Source of the DNA: Hippasteria phrygiana
Lineage: Eukaryota; Echinodermata; Asteroidea; Valvatida; Goniasteridae
Direction of reading: 5' to 3'
Length of the DNA stretch: 64,000 nt
Assembly (NCBI GenBank): GCA_037893225.1
Contig: JAZGUH010000195.1
Span: 992,001 to 1,056,000 of the forward strand
Each line of letters begins with the position of its first letter. The first letter of the stretch is position 1. A program made the translations under genes and the position numbers. Positions 44,743 to 55,285 of the stretch are shown here, one piece after another. The notes under the pieces were generated by a model. It was not told where the DNA came from. It saw only the letters and a program-made list of their open reading frames with translations, and ran no database searches.

Positions 44743-45430
44743 TGTTGTGGGGTGGACAGTTGTGTCTTCTGCAAGGGGGACCCCAAGTTCCTTACATATT
44801 AAATGTGAAAAAGCAATTCAGAATGCTGTGGCCGGTCCCCCAACCATAAAGAACTCGTCTACATAGTGGCATACGTGACCCGACCCAGCCCGCTTGTCCA
44901 CAGCCCACTCTAGCAGTGCCTTGTCAATGTACTGAGATGGAGTCCCAGATTGTTATGCACAGCAAACAGAAATCATCGGGGTGAATTGTTAAGACGGAAT
45001 GCAGATTTGATATCAGCTTTGGCCATAAGGGCCCCTTTTTCCGATCTAACCACTAAGCTAACTGCATCGTCGAAGTCTGTAACTACCAGGCTCTGCTTTG
45101 GGAACTAACCCTATAGGGGAGATTCGAAGGTTGGTTATGGGGGACACCTAGAATGGGCCTGCCATGCGATCTAGTTTGACCTCTTTACCTAGTTTTTCTA
45201 AAGCTAGACCTGGGTTTTTCTTAACGGACGGCAGATTGTCAGCGCCTCTGGCTGTGCGGAGGCCCGTGTAGCCCAACTTGAAACCAAAGGTAAAGCCTGT
45301 ACCGAGCAGAGTAGCTGCCCTAGTGTTGGGGTAGGTAATCGAGCCAAGGTAATTATAGAGTTTATCTAAGATAATGGGCGAGTGTGCAATGCAGCATATG
45401 CAGTTTGTGGGTGAATTGCAATGGGACATA
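44743..45430 (-). pseudogene. Reverse transcriptase of the DIRS-like element, frameshifted
   Basis: Fragments in several frames: the end of the open segment 45148-45552, then LRISPIGLVPK, MAKADIKSAFR (first catalytic aspartate) near 45020 and VCHYVDEFFMVG near 44870, where the usual YxDD is YVDE. Stops and frameshifts are frequent. Confidence 0.7.
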
Positions 45431-45455
45431 TGGGGGGGGCTTGGAGGGGCGACCC

Positions 45456-46407
45456 CTACTGGCGGCTGACAGTGTTTTTGTTTGCCGGTTTGCAGGCAAA
45501 GGCGCTGTGGCCGGGAGAGTTGCATGCGAGGCACTTGTGAGCATAAGCGCATTGGACCCTGTAGCAGCCAGAGGCCCGATTAAATGAGAAGCAACAACCT
45601 CCATTCCTTATTGGTTGGCAGGAGGGCGAACGAAAGGAACTAACAAACCGTTTGGCCCCAAAGGTTTGGGGTCCCCCTGGCACCCCGTGCCTGTTTGTAT
45701 GGACCCTGGGGCGGTTACAGAAAGGGCCCACAGTTCCCCGTCAATGATAGACCCCGATCTGCCGGGGTGGATTTTCTGCCTCATTCTCAATTGCCGGTCG
45801 TATTCCAACCAGCCGCAGTTAGGGAAGCGGGCAGCCGCCATACGAATGATGTGCATATTTAGCAGCTCCTGGGATCGGCCAGGGTGAGCCGACAGGAAAC
45901 AGACGCAAAGATTAAGAATGCGTCGGTCCACGATAAGATGGATGTGATTTGGGTTTTTTTCTTTGTGTCTTTGAGGTATAATTGTCCAGATTTGTCCAAG
46001 GTAAAGGTAAGGTTGGGGGTCGGGTTGGTAGGCCCGCGGCGGCTAAGCAAGGTGTCTAGCTCTATGAACTCACTTTTGATGATTTTTTCCCCAATACCTA
46101 TGGGAACTGCACTGCACTGCACTGCTTGCGCGTGCGGGGCCGGGGCTGAGGAGTGCCGGCTTGCGGGTTCAGCAGGTCCCGTATGGCCTGAGATTGTGCT
46201 CGAGTTTGGCTCGTTGGCAGGCGATCGTCGCATCTTCCGGAGCTCTCCTGGTGCTTGCGTTTTCGGTCTCTCCCTCCCATAGTTGCACTGTAGCGTAGAT
46301 GGCAAATGGCGAGATTTCGTGTGCCAAAAGTGACGTTGTTTTTTCTTTTGTGTCTTGTAAGCAAGGTGAGGAATGCTGAAGTGTGAAGAAGCCCGCGAAA
46401 ATGCCAA
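45456..46407 (-). pseudogene. Gag-like region of the DIRS-like element
   Basis: Two frames: 46407-45859, rich in proline, serine and basic residues, and 45731-45456, with a CCHC-like cysteine cluster (CAYAHKCLACNSPGHSAFAC) typical of RNA-binding gag proteins. The frames overlap through 45608-45931. Assignment is by position and the cysteine motif. Confidence 0.6.
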
Positions 46408-46560
46408 TAGCTAAAATGCACCATGGCCCCGGATTGGGTGCCGTGGCGGCTATCGCCGGACACCGGCCAATCACAGCACAGGACAGATAGCTTAAGGCGG
46501 GCGCAACAGCCGCTCTCTCCCCCCTGGGCCAAGGGGGTTGCCCGGAGACGGGCACCGGGG

Positions 46561-47417
46561 AACCGTATTATGTTATGAAATAGGCCAATTCTCTGTTAGA
46601 ACTCGACAACTTCTTAAGAAATGTTTGTAAATTATACCAGTTTGGTGAATGAGCTAAACAACATATATTTTCCAATTTAAAGTGGGCATGTTTTAAATGA
46701 ATTGTCAAATATTAACCAGTCTAGCCCAACAAGTTTGAATAAACTATGAAATAATGTTGAAACATTATTACCAAGTCCTGCTTGGAAAACATACAACGTA
46801 ACTGTTATTGACTGTAAATTTGCTATTTCTGGCAATATTTCTTCATTATTTCCTGCAATACCCTCAAACTTTGGGTAAAATATTGACAAACAGCCATAAT
46901 AAGAAATCCACTTGTCCCAGTACACACAACTTATAAAGAAAAGGATTTACCTGCTCATTCTTCCCCTCAACAAGAGAGCATTAATATAAAACAATCAAGT
47001 AATTAAGAATGTGTGAGTGCAAGATAAAGGTGTTATTTTTGCCAGAATCAATAATATTGCTTTTAGCAAAACATATGAAAGAAGTTTTACTTTCTTTTCA
47101 TAATTTAGGAAAAAAAGAATCTTTTGGTCTTTGGATAGATGAAACTAGCAAATTTTGTGTTACAAGACGTCTTTTTACTTTTTCTTGAAAATCACAAAAA
47201 CATGTATTTCCAGCCATCTTTTTGCAGACAGGAAGCACAGAATACAGTCTTATTTGCTTAAAAGTAGTGTACAAAATTGGTAATTCTCCAATTTTTTTTT
47301 ACTGAATTATTACGAAATACCTTACTAGACTGTAAGTTAATAGTAGCCTCAATCATCCTGTGAAATTATGGCACCAGGTGTGCTGTCGTTGTCAAGAAAT
47401 TGGAAATTTATATCGTC
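46561..47417. other. Intronic stretch
   Basis: AT-rich, no gene or repeat recognised. Confidence 0.5.
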
Positions 47418-47449
47418 TTCCAACGATTTCCAGCTGGAAATCGTTGGAA
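47418..47449. repeat. Perfect 32-bp palindrome
   Basis: TTCCAACGATTTCCAG is followed immediately by its reverse complement, with no loop. Twelve bases further on lies a second inverted pair (47461-47576). Confidence 0.95.
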
Positions 47450-47460
47450 AACTGCCCTGT

Positions 47461-47576
47461 AGCCTTTAGTCAATGCGCACATGGCTACCCAGGCGAGTGG
47501 TGTGCTGGACATGCTAGCATTCAGAGCGCGTCACGTGTCCAGCTGGTACTAGTCACGCGCGCCTTGACTAAAGGCT
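47461..47576. repeat. Inverted-repeat element, AGCCTTTAGTCAA ends
   Basis: AGCCTTTAGTCAATGCGC at the left is matched by GCGCGCCTTGACTAAAGGCT at the right, enclosing about 80 GC-rich bases. Small MITE. Confidence 0.75.
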
Positions 47577-48217
47577 ATCATCCGCCCGACGGTTGAAAAC
47601 GAGTGCCGTTTTTCTCTCGTTTTTTCGCCATCCAACAATGCAAAACTTTGAACAGGTCAGTGAAACGATATTACCTATAACATACATGTACATGTACAGG
47701 TACTAACCCCCAAATCCGCACATTTTTAAAAATTGCAACAATGACCAATCATGTACACGGCCTTTAACAGTATACATTGTATTTGCTCAACATTAAGAAA
47801 ATGCCCCTACTATTTTTAGGTACATCATTAGAAGAAAAAAAATGTTTGAAAACAATTTGTTAATTTCTGTGACCTAATAAACCTATCACAAAGAGATATA
47901 ACTGTAAGATAGCCATTTTGTTTTTGTTTTTTTTACAAGTGTGCAAAACATAAATAAAACATAACTTCCTTCTCATTATTACAAATAAAATTTATTCCTT
48001 TGATCAACACAATTAACTTGCCAAATTTTATTTAGATAAGTATGCAGCCATGCTAGTCAGGTACAGACAGATATTAATAAACAGTTGCACTTTTAAGAAT
48101 ACTGGGTACCTCAACTTAGAAATAGGCATAAGCTTTCCCAGCTACAGTCCATTTTAAAAATTAGTTTTAAAAGTGCTATTCATATTTATATCTGTCAAGT
48201 TTTATTTGTTCGACATC
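47577..48217. other. Intronic stretch
   Basis: AT-rich, no gene recognised. Confidence 0.5.
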
Positions 48218-48490
48218 GAATCAGGTTGGTTTAGCGGTACATTCCTCGCCTTCAACCACTGTGACCCTGGTTCGAATCCCGGCTGGGGCCTCAATGTGGA
48301 TTGGGTTTTCAGTCCCTACCTGATTCCGTGGTTTTCTCCAGAATTATTCTCTGGGATTTTCCTCCCATGTCTAAAACTAACTTCCTCATCTATCATATGG
48401 GACCCCACTGGAAATAAGTCCAAAGACTTTAGTGGGCTATCCCAACAAATGCCGAATAACAAATAAATAAATAAATTAAATTAAATTAAT
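48218..48490 (+). mobile_element. tRNA-derived SINE
   Basis: A tRNA-like head with box A (TTGGTTTAGCGGT) and box B (GGTTCGAATCC, 48269-48279). A central part with GTGGTTTTCTCC and GGGATTTTCCTCCC recalls the conserved central domain shared by many invertebrate SINEs (MetaSINE type, from memory). It ends in an (AAAT)n tail. Non-coding and polymerase III-transcribed when active. Confidence 0.75.
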
Positions 48491-48719
48491 TCTGCAGAAA
48501 ATAAGAGTTTAAGCCATTTTTGTATCTCATATTCACACAGTGACGTCAGCATGATGTCACAATTATACATGTCCATGACAAAATATCACAAATGAGGTGT
48601 TTAGCAAAATTGCCTAACACCTAATTAAAACAAATCAACCTGCCTCAATTACAGTGTGGGTAATTCAATATAAAATCAACACATCTTCCAGGTTTATCAT
48701 AACCTGAAGCTCCTATTTC

Positions 48720-49563
48720 GCTGCGCCTTATTCAAACTACGTAATGCGTCATAGCTTTCTGTCTTTCCATTGTGTGGAGTAAAGTTATAGGAATCCTTTA
48801 CAACGCCTCTAAGCAGACTCCTCCCCAGACATTAGAGCCTCACTATGCAGAAGTCTTCATGCTGTGTCCAATCTCCAGTGCAAGACTTGATGTGCTGTAC
48901 AAGTGAGTTTCGTCATTAAAGCCGGCTGCAACTCGTGTCACACGAGTCACAGCATCAAATTTTGTGGGACATAAGAGTAGACAATCCAACACTTATTGGC
49001 CTGTCAAGGATCGAAATTCCAACGTCATTCGTGCAACCTCCCTTAATCTTTGTCTTAATATGTATCCAGCCTGGTCCCTGCTGTGGCCATGCTTCATTAC
49101 CAACTTGTCAGCAGACTTTTTGACAAGCTCATCAGACTTGGCCAATCGGGAAACATCGTCAGCATTCATAGTTGACAAGATTTCATTTGTCCTACCACTA
49201 ATCCCGGGTGTTGATGGCAGAAGCATTCGCCCCGGCTTGCAGTGCAAAGTTCTTCTCTTTTTTGCACAAGGCCCACCAGAGCAAATCTACATCAGGTTTT
49301 TGGCTGTATCTGTGCTTCCATAGATCCAACTTGGCAAAGTAGCCGTAACAGTCCTGGCAAGGAAGATAATCGTCGGGGCTTGTTTCATATGCAGGACGAT
49401 AGTCCAAAATCAGAGTGCCTTTCCCATTTTGCAAAACTGATGAATTATGAAGAAAATTACCGTAGTTTCTCATCAGTGTGAGTTGTTTGTTCTTTTCCTT
49501 CACATCTGTTGTGGCGAGCCAATTTTTAACGTAGGGTTCATCTTCAGGGTATCTGCACATTTC
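48720..49563 (-). pseudogene. Multi-copy-type invertebrate protein of unknown function, fragmented
   Basis: The minus-strand frame 49560-49198 (NYGNFLHNSSVLQNGKGTLI, then LPCQDCYGYFAKLDLWKHRY, a C2H2-like C-x2-C...H pattern) continues in a second frame 49247-48993 (GRTNEILSTMNADDVSRLAK, then SADKLVMKHGHSRDQAGYI). Further remnants (NDETHLYSTSSLALEIGHS) run to about 48800. I recall this layout from repeated uncharacterised proteins of marine invertebrates and fish that may belong to tyrosine-recombinase or Crypton-like elements, but I cannot confirm this. At least two frameshifts. Confidence 0.5.
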
Positions 49564-49804
49564 AGAAAGTCAAATTTAAGACTTAAGACACTTTTAATGC
49601 TAATCTAAACGAAATTTAACACCACAAGTAAGTGAAGTAGTAAGGTAGATGTACATGTACAGGTGTATTTTGGATCCCGGGATTAAACGCTCGGTAAAAA
49701 TTATGTAATCAGCTTTACAAAAGAAATTGCTATGCGCATCAATTGCTGATTTTTTTCTTTTTAACACGCTGTGTGATTGTGATAACAAGCTAATAAAAAA
49801 ATCA
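49564..49804. other. Intronic stretch
   Basis: No feature recognised. Confidence 0.4.
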
Positions 49805-50079
49805 TTAAAATAACAAAATTAGCTGGCCAGACGTTTCAAACTTAAGTAAGTTCTTTCTCAAAGGCAAATGACAGAGTACAAGAAACAAACATGTAGGGAA
49901 CACACATGCATGAGGGGGTGGGTGGAGAAACACAAAAGAGGGATGCAAAGGAGCCTGGCAGTGGGTAAACATCAAAGGGAGGGGAAAGGACAGCCAGGAA
50001 GAAAGAAACAAAGAAGTGTGGTTAGGGTAAGGATGAAGGAGGGGAGGGATTAAGATGAGAGGGATGAAGGAGTGTGGTG

Positions 50080-50100
50080 AAGGGGGGGGGGGGGGGGTAA
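50080..50100. repeat. Poly-G tract
   Basis: About 16 consecutive Gs within purine-rich DNA (49900-50170), inside the 3' region of the Penelope element. Confidence 0.8.
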
Positions 50101-50257
50101 ATAGAAGGTGGTAATAGGGCAAGAGAAGGAACAAAGGGAAGTGGCAAGGATAAACAGGAAATGGAAAGACAACCCCAAGTGGGCAAGAGACCCCAAGAGG
50201 GTACATGTATGTCTGGAGGATTATCTGTAAACAAATGACAATGGGGAAAATTAAGAG

Positions 50258-50860
50258 TTAATCATTCCCTTCCTGGATGTTGAGACCATGTGGTTGAATT
50301 GTCCGAAGACGTTTCATCCACACTTTCTCTCTGCTAAGGCGAACTGAGTCCTTGCGGTGGCCAAGTGATTCTATGCCCTTTAGAATCATATCAGAAATGG
50401 AATGGTTAGGCAAGTTGAAGTGATGACCAACAGGGGTGTCCATTTTCTTGGTGTTCACAGTCGATCGATGGCCATAGAAACGGTTTTTGAGCATGTTCTT
50501 GGTCTCCCCAACATACTGGATTCCACAAACCCTGCAAGTAATGAGATATATGACATTAGAGGTGTTGCAAGTAATGTTGCCATTGGTTCTGTGAGTAGCA
50601 CCAGATGAATGCCAGAAAAGGAGTCGGACTCCTGCATGTGAGTCTGGCAAACAACACACCTGGAATCGCACTTTATGCTGTGTGGGAGGGGATGCAGCCA
50701 AGGGATGCAACCTTGGCTCGGACAATCAGGTCTTGTAGGTTGCGGGGGCGCCTATAAGCCTGGGTTGTCAGGGACGGCACGGGCAATGCGATCTGAAGTA
50801 TGAAGGATATGATGGTTTTCATTAGTTATTTTACGAAGGGGAGGGAGACTAGGATGAAAG
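50258..50860 (-). pseudogene. Penelope GIY-YIG endonuclease part
   Basis: The open frame from about 50725 to the stop at 50258 has the GIY-YIG core with its two tyrosines, VIYLITCRVCGIQYVGETKN, then NRFYGHRSTVN and GHHFNLPNHS. Upstream of it in other frames are HPSLPPLRKI and RPRNLQDLIVRAK, the linker that follows Penelope RTs, with a frameshift near 50755. GIY-YIG enzymes nick DNA to prime reverse transcription. Confidence 0.85.
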
Positions 50861-51195
50861 TGTAGTTGTGCGCGCAAGCTGCACACTTTTTTCGCTCTGT
50901 ATATTTCATGTATTATATCCTGCTATTCACATTAGTTTGTTGCATATTTTATATCACCCTGAAGAGCTAACACCAAGGAATCTTCTGGTGCTATCTACAT
51001 GTTGTCATCTACCCTTCTAGTTGAAATATTGATGTTGGAAATCTTCAATTTTTGCTCACTGGAAGGTAATATTCATCGATGGGCTTTTCAGCCATGCAAA
51101 CCACGGATCAATGACTCATCAGCCAAGCCACAAGCCTGACCATGCTTGAACAATAAGAGGAGCTGCTGTTTGTCTCCTGCCCACTGCCTTATACA

Positions 51196-53583
51196 ATGGA
51201 GGTGTTAACTTGGAGTTTCCTGTTTGCCCTTGTTCTGGTGTGTGATGTGCAGGGATTAGCAAGTGAATGGTCTGCCAGATATGCATACTCTCCAGCATAT
51301 GGCCCAACATGGAAGAGATTGACCATCAAGTGTTACCTGAAAACACCTATTCCATACTACCAGAATTCTTCTTCAAATTTCAACATTGCCCTGTTAATCT
51401 GTGGGGATATAAACCCCAACCCTGGTCCTGTTAGTGAAATAACTACAGCTGCAGTCATCAACAAACCCACTCATAGGTATGAGCGTGAGCATCTCCTGAG
51501 TATCGGTTTAAGATGTAAAACAATACCCGTTTCTCCAGCTACATGGTCCACCTTGAAAGACCTACGAATAAACACAAAGCAACCGTCACGTCGAGGAAAC
51601 CGATCTGACCCCCCAACACAAGTGGTACATGCAATACCAACTGTATCATCGGACAATGACCTGCATATATCAACACCGCCAACATCAACAGACAGTAGTC
51701 TGAAACAACCCATGCTCTCCAAACTGTGTGTCCTAAATGCCCAGTCTGTGTGCAATAAAACCAACCTACTGACTGACTACTTTATTGAACATGATTTTGA
51801 TTTGATTGCACTGACTGAAACTTGGTTATCAGCTACTGATAAACATGATAAAATAATAGGTGAATTATGCATTCCTGGATATGACATGTGTCATGTTCCT
51901 CGTCCAAATGGAACTGGTGGGGGTATTGCTCTCATATATAAGACTAATATCAAACATGGCCCAATAACATCACACAGTAGTGGTAATTTTGAAAGTCTAT
52001 GTTGTGATGTAACTGTCAAAGGAACTTTCTCATCCGTGAAGCTGGTAATCATCTATAGGCCACCATACAGCTCAAAGAATCGTATAACCCCTACAATGTT
52101 CCTTGACGATTTCTCCGAATATGTCAGTGTACTCTCGGCATCCCCAAGCAAGTTGCTGATTGTTGGGGATTTTAATTTCCACTGGGATACAGATGATTCT
52201 GCTGCTCGCCACCTCAATGATATAATTCAAAACACTAACCTGAAACAGTTTGTATGTGCTCCTACACATGTGAGTGGCCATATATTGGACCTTGTCTTTG
52301 CACGACCCACGGACAACCTAATTGATTCAGTGGATGTTGCATGTTTTCTGACAGATCATGCTGCTTTGCATTGTGCACTGAATCTGACTAAACCTCAACC
52401 AACTAAGAAGCATATTTCCTATCGGAAATATGGATCTCTAGACCATGACAGTTTTTCCAACGATATTAGCCAGTCAGAATTGTTTACCGACCCGTCCAAT
52501 GACCTCCAAACACTCATAGATCAGTACAACTCCACACTGAAGTCTATTCTGGAAAAGCATGCTCCACTGAAAACTCGCTGTATTACCATTAGACCAGCCA
52601 ATCCATGGTATTCCCCGGAGATTGCCGATGCCAAGAGACACCGCAAGAAATTGGAGAGACGCTGGAGGAAAACCAGATCAGAATCTGATAGAAACCAATT
52701 TAAAGCGCAACGACTCTGTGTTGTTAATATGATCAACAGTGCCAAATCATCATACTTCAAAGAAAAACTAGCCAGCTGTGGGAACCAGAGAGAGCTCTAC
52801 AAAATTGTTGAATCTCTACTCCACAACAAAGGAAAAACTAAACTACCCACACACGACAATAAACAGGAATTGGCGACAACTTTTAGTGATTATTTCATAA
52901 CAAAGATTCGGAACATTCGTAATAATCTTGACCGCGATCTAGATTGTATGCAGCCGTATACCACCGAGTCATCTCACTCTGATATTACACCATTGGAAGA
53001 ATTCACACCAGCTCTGGATGAGGAAATCAGGAAAATCATCAAATCATCACCATCAAAGATGTGCGATTTGGATCCAATTCCTACCTGGCTCCTAAAGAAC
53101 AATCTGAATATTTTGACTCCAGTTATCTCCAAAATTGTCAACCTGTCTCTTCAATCTTCTAAATTCCCACAGCAATTTAGAAATGCCCTGGAGACTCCTC
53201 TGCTGAAGAAACCCACCCTCGATCCTGAAAACCTCAAGAACTTTCGTCCCGTATCCAACCTTTCATTCATATCCAAAGTAATAGAGAAGGTTGTTTATTC
53301 CCAAATTACTGATCATCTGACTGAACACAATCTACATGAACCATTGCAATCTGCGTATAGAAAACATCATGGAACAGAGACTGCTCTTCTAAGAGTTAAG
53401 AACGATATTCTCCGGGCAGTTGACGATAAGCGTGGTGTGTTCCTTGTTCTCCTTGATCTCTCTGCAGCATTCGACACTATAGACTATGATGTTTTATTCC
53501 ACCGCCTTCAGTCCATCGGTGTTTTACTGGTCCAGCCCTGCAATGGATTAGATCATATATATGTCATCGAACACAGACTGTGA
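51196..53583 (+). CDS. L2-like LINE polyprotein: signal-like leader, 2A-like motif, endonuclease, RT start
   Basis: 795 codons from ATG 51196. Residues 6-20 are hydrophobic, like a secretion signal, and the 2A-like sequence CGDINPNPGP ends at residue 78. An APE-type endonuclease follows: VLNAQSVCNKTNLLTD, LIALTETWLS, RRPPYSS-like IIYRPPYSS, VGDFNFHWD and the TDHAALHCAL block, about residues 175-395. The RT begins with FRPVSNLSFISKVIEKV, SAYRKHHGTETALL and the catalytic VLLDLSAAFDTID. The frame is lost soon after, near 53520-53580, by at least two small indels. In related elements 2A causes ribosome skipping; here the usual glutamate of DxExNPGP is asparagine. Confidence 0.85.
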   Translation: MEVLTWSFLFALVLVCDVQGLASEWSARYAYSPAYGPTWKRLTIKCYLKTPIPYYQNSSSNFNIALLICGDINPNPGPVSEITTAAVINKPTHRYEREHLLSIGLRCKTIPVSPATWSTLKDLRINTKQPSRRGNRSDPPTQVVHAIPTVSSDNDLHISTPPTSTDSSLKQPMLSKLCVLNAQSVCNKTNLLTDYFIEHDFDLIALTETWLSATDKHDKIIGELCIPGYDMCHVPRPNGTGGGIALIYKTNIKHGPITSHSSGNFESLCCDVTVKGTFSSVKLVIIYRPPYSSKNRITPTMFLDDFSEYVSVLSASPSKLLIVGDFNFHWDTDDSAARHLNDIIQNTNLKQFVCAPTHVSGHILDLVFARPTDNLIDSVDVACFLTDHAALHCALNLTKPQPTKKHISYRKYGSLDHDSFSNDISQSELFTDPSNDLQTLIDQYNSTLKSILEKHAPLKTRCITIRPANPWYSPEIADAKRHRKKLERRWRKTRSESDRNQFKAQRLCVVNMINSAKSSYFKEKLASCGNQRELYKIVESLLHNKGKTKLPTHDNKQELATTFSDYFITKIRNIRNNLDRDLDCMQPYTTESSHSDITPLEEFTPALDEEIRKIIKSSPSKMCDLDPIPTWLLKNNLNILTPVISKIVNLSLQSSKFPQQFRNALETPLLKKPTLDPENLKNFRPVSNLSFISKVIEKVVYSQITDHLTEHNLHEPLQSAYRKHHGTETALLRVKNDILRAVDDKRGVFLVLLDLSAAFDTIDYDVLFHRLQSIGVLLVQPCNGLDHIYVIEHRL
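51406..51429 (+). promoter_or_regulatory. 2A-like ribosome-skipping motif
   Basis: Codons 71-78 read DINPNPGP, against the consensus D(V/I)ExNPGP. The essential NPG-P end is intact and the E position is N. The motif is preceded by a hydrophobic NIALLICG, as is common upstream of 2A. Activity is not predictable from sequence alone. Confidence 0.65.
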
Positions 53584-54239
53584 ACATCAATGGATCTTTA
53601 TCATCTCCCATCTCACTTTCTTCTGGCGTCCCTCAAGGATCAGTATTAGGTCCCTTATTCTTCACAATATACTCCGAGCCTATTGCCGCTATTGTACGGA
53701 GGCATCAACTTCAAGTTCATTGCTATGCAGACGACACACAGATATATGGATCGTTTCATCTAGGAAACCAAGACGACGAACATTCCGTGAGACAGCGTAT
53801 TGAACAATGTGTTTGTGATCTTAAGCAATGGATGACCAGGAATAAATTAAAATTTTACGACGACAAGACCGAACTTCTAATTATCACTTCCAAACGTAGC
53901 CAGGATAAAATCAGATGCAACCAGATGCAATTTGGGACTTCTAATATTCAACGTTCTACGACTGCACGTAATCTTGGCATCATGTTTGACAGCACGATGT
54001 CAATGGAATCGCATGTCAAGAAAGTTTGCCAAACGTCATACTACCATATTAGAAACATCAACAGCATCCGCCGAATCCTGACTGATGAGTCGGCTGCCAT
54101 CCTTATCCATGCTCTCGTGACATCAAGGTTGGATAATGGGCAACTCACTTCTGTTTGGAATCACCAACACTCTCATGTGCAAACTTCAACATGTTCAAAA
54201 CACTGCGGCTCGTGTCTTATCCCGAACACGGAAATTTGA
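53580..54239 (+). pseudogene. L2-like LINE RT continuation (frame 2)
   Basis: Continues the RT after the indels: SSGVPQGSVLGPLFFTIYSE, the catalytic VHCYADDTQIYG and LKQWMTRNKLKFYDDKTELL, ending when the frame shifts again near 54140-54160. Confidence 0.85.
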
Positions 54240-54576
54240 CCACATTACTCCAGTCCTGAGAAATCTTCACTGGCTTCCAGTCAAACAGAGGGTTGCCTTC
54301 AAAATAATCCTACTTACCTGGAAAGCCCTCAATGACAGCGCACCAACATATCTGCAGGATCTCTTCACCCAGTATTCCCCTAATCGCCACCTAAGGTCAT
54401 CTGACAAACATCTTCTTGTGACACCAAGAACTAGAACATCGTATGGGGACTATGCCTTCTCAGTTACGGCGCCCACTCTATGGAACTCTTTGCCTCAGGA
54501 AATTCGTAGCTGTCAATCTTTACATACCTTCAAATGCCTTCTTAAAACATTCCTGTTTAACTCAACTTATAATTAG
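54136..54576 (+). pseudogene. L2-like LINE C-terminus (frame 3)
   Basis: C-terminal L2/CR1 segment: LQHVQNTAARVLSRTRKFDH, LHWLPVKQRVAFKIILLTWK and ALNDSAPTYLQDLF, then ending FNSTYN and a stop at the usual place for the family. Confidence 0.85.
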
Positions 54577-54727
54577 ATTGCTGGTTTTGTTTCAAGTATA
54601 CATACATGTACATGTACATGTATATTTAATTATTTGTAGAGTTCTGGACAGTTTCTTTTCTTCAAGCGCCTCGGAATATGTCTACATAGATAGATGGCGC
54701 TTTACAAATGCTTGTATTATTATTATT

Positions 54728-55285
54728 AAAGGTGGTGACGAAGGGAATCTTGGTGTCGGCATTAGTGCTGGGCGTCTTTTCCTTGAGAGCCAAATCTCTG
54801 GTGATAGATTTTGCTCTGGCGATAGCACGTTGAACTTGGCGGGAGCTTGTGGCCCCTGGCAACCAAGTTGTTCTTCAGTACCTGTACATGATGGGAAAAG
54901 TCAGAATTATTAGAACAAATCCTTCTGAGTCTAAGTGCATGGCTGAATGCTATGCCTGTCTTGCAATGCCTGGGGTGACAGGTGGAGGTACTGGTGGGTG
55001 TCTGTGGGTTTAGAATACAGATCAGTGGTTACCGAGTTGTCTTCCTTGTAGATGGTGACATCCAGGAAGTTGGTCTGATGATGCACTGAATACTCTGATG
55101 TAAACAAATTAATGTGAATAATGAAAGTCTCCAGACTGTCCTGATCACTGGTCCAGATGAAAAATACATCGTCAATATATCTCCACCATACCCAGGGGAG
55201 ACATGGTGCTGAGGCAAGCATGCGCTCTTCGAGGTCACCCATGAAGAGGCATGCAAAGGAGGGGGCCATGCGAGTGCCTATGGCT
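54728..55285 (-). pseudogene. Penelope reverse-transcriptase fragment
   Basis: Minus-strand frame with MAPSFACLFMGDLEERML and the catalytic core WWRYIDDVFFIW, then NFLDVTIYK and LYSKPTDTHQYLH, which is distinctive of Penelope RTs. It changes frame near 54930 (SSRQVQRAIARAKSITRDLA) and ends at the L2 insertion. RT motifs before MAPSFA are gone, so the element was 5' truncated or deleted at 55285. Confidence 0.85.

Larger units (their letters stand above)
42300..46560 (-). mobile_element. DIRS/Ngaro-like tyrosine-recombinase retroelement
   Basis: Read on the minus strand the order is gag-like protein, reverse transcriptase, RNase H, tyrosine recombinase and SGNH hydrolase. A tyrosine recombinase in place of a DDE integrase defines the DIRS order, and a hydrolase gene is known from Ngaro-type members. 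Frames are broken in RT and at several junctions, so the copy is dead. Split or inverted terminal repeats were not found, and the outer limits are approximate. Confidence 0.8.
50861..54727 (+). mobile_element. L2-like LINE, nearly full length
   Basis: A 3.87-kb insertion in the Penelope element. It has a 335-bp leader, one long ORF in three pieces, and a 3' end GGCGCTTTACAAATGCTTGT followed by (ATT)n. An AAAG duplication lies on each side (50857-50860, 54728-54731). The C-terminal residues and tail agree with the L2 branch of CR1-type elements. Confidence 0.85.
49805..55285 (-). mobile_element. Penelope-like element split by an L2-like LINE
   Basis: Minus-strand remnant: a reverse-transcriptase part at 54728-55285 and linker plus GIY-YIG endonuclease at 49805-50860. 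Between them lies a complete LINE insertion (50861-54727) flanked by AAAG duplicates. Joining the flanks continues the Penelope protein (IPFVTT followed by FHPSLPPLRKI). The 5' part of the RT is missing. Confidence 0.85.

Noticed and set aside
45884..46282. 132-codon plus-strand frame
   Set aside because: Antisense to the gag-like region; no conserved motif.
49805..50206. 133-codon minus-strand frame rich in Pro, Leu and Phe
   Set aside because: It translates a purine-rich low-complexity stretch with a poly-G run; the real coding part of the Penelope element ends at 50258.
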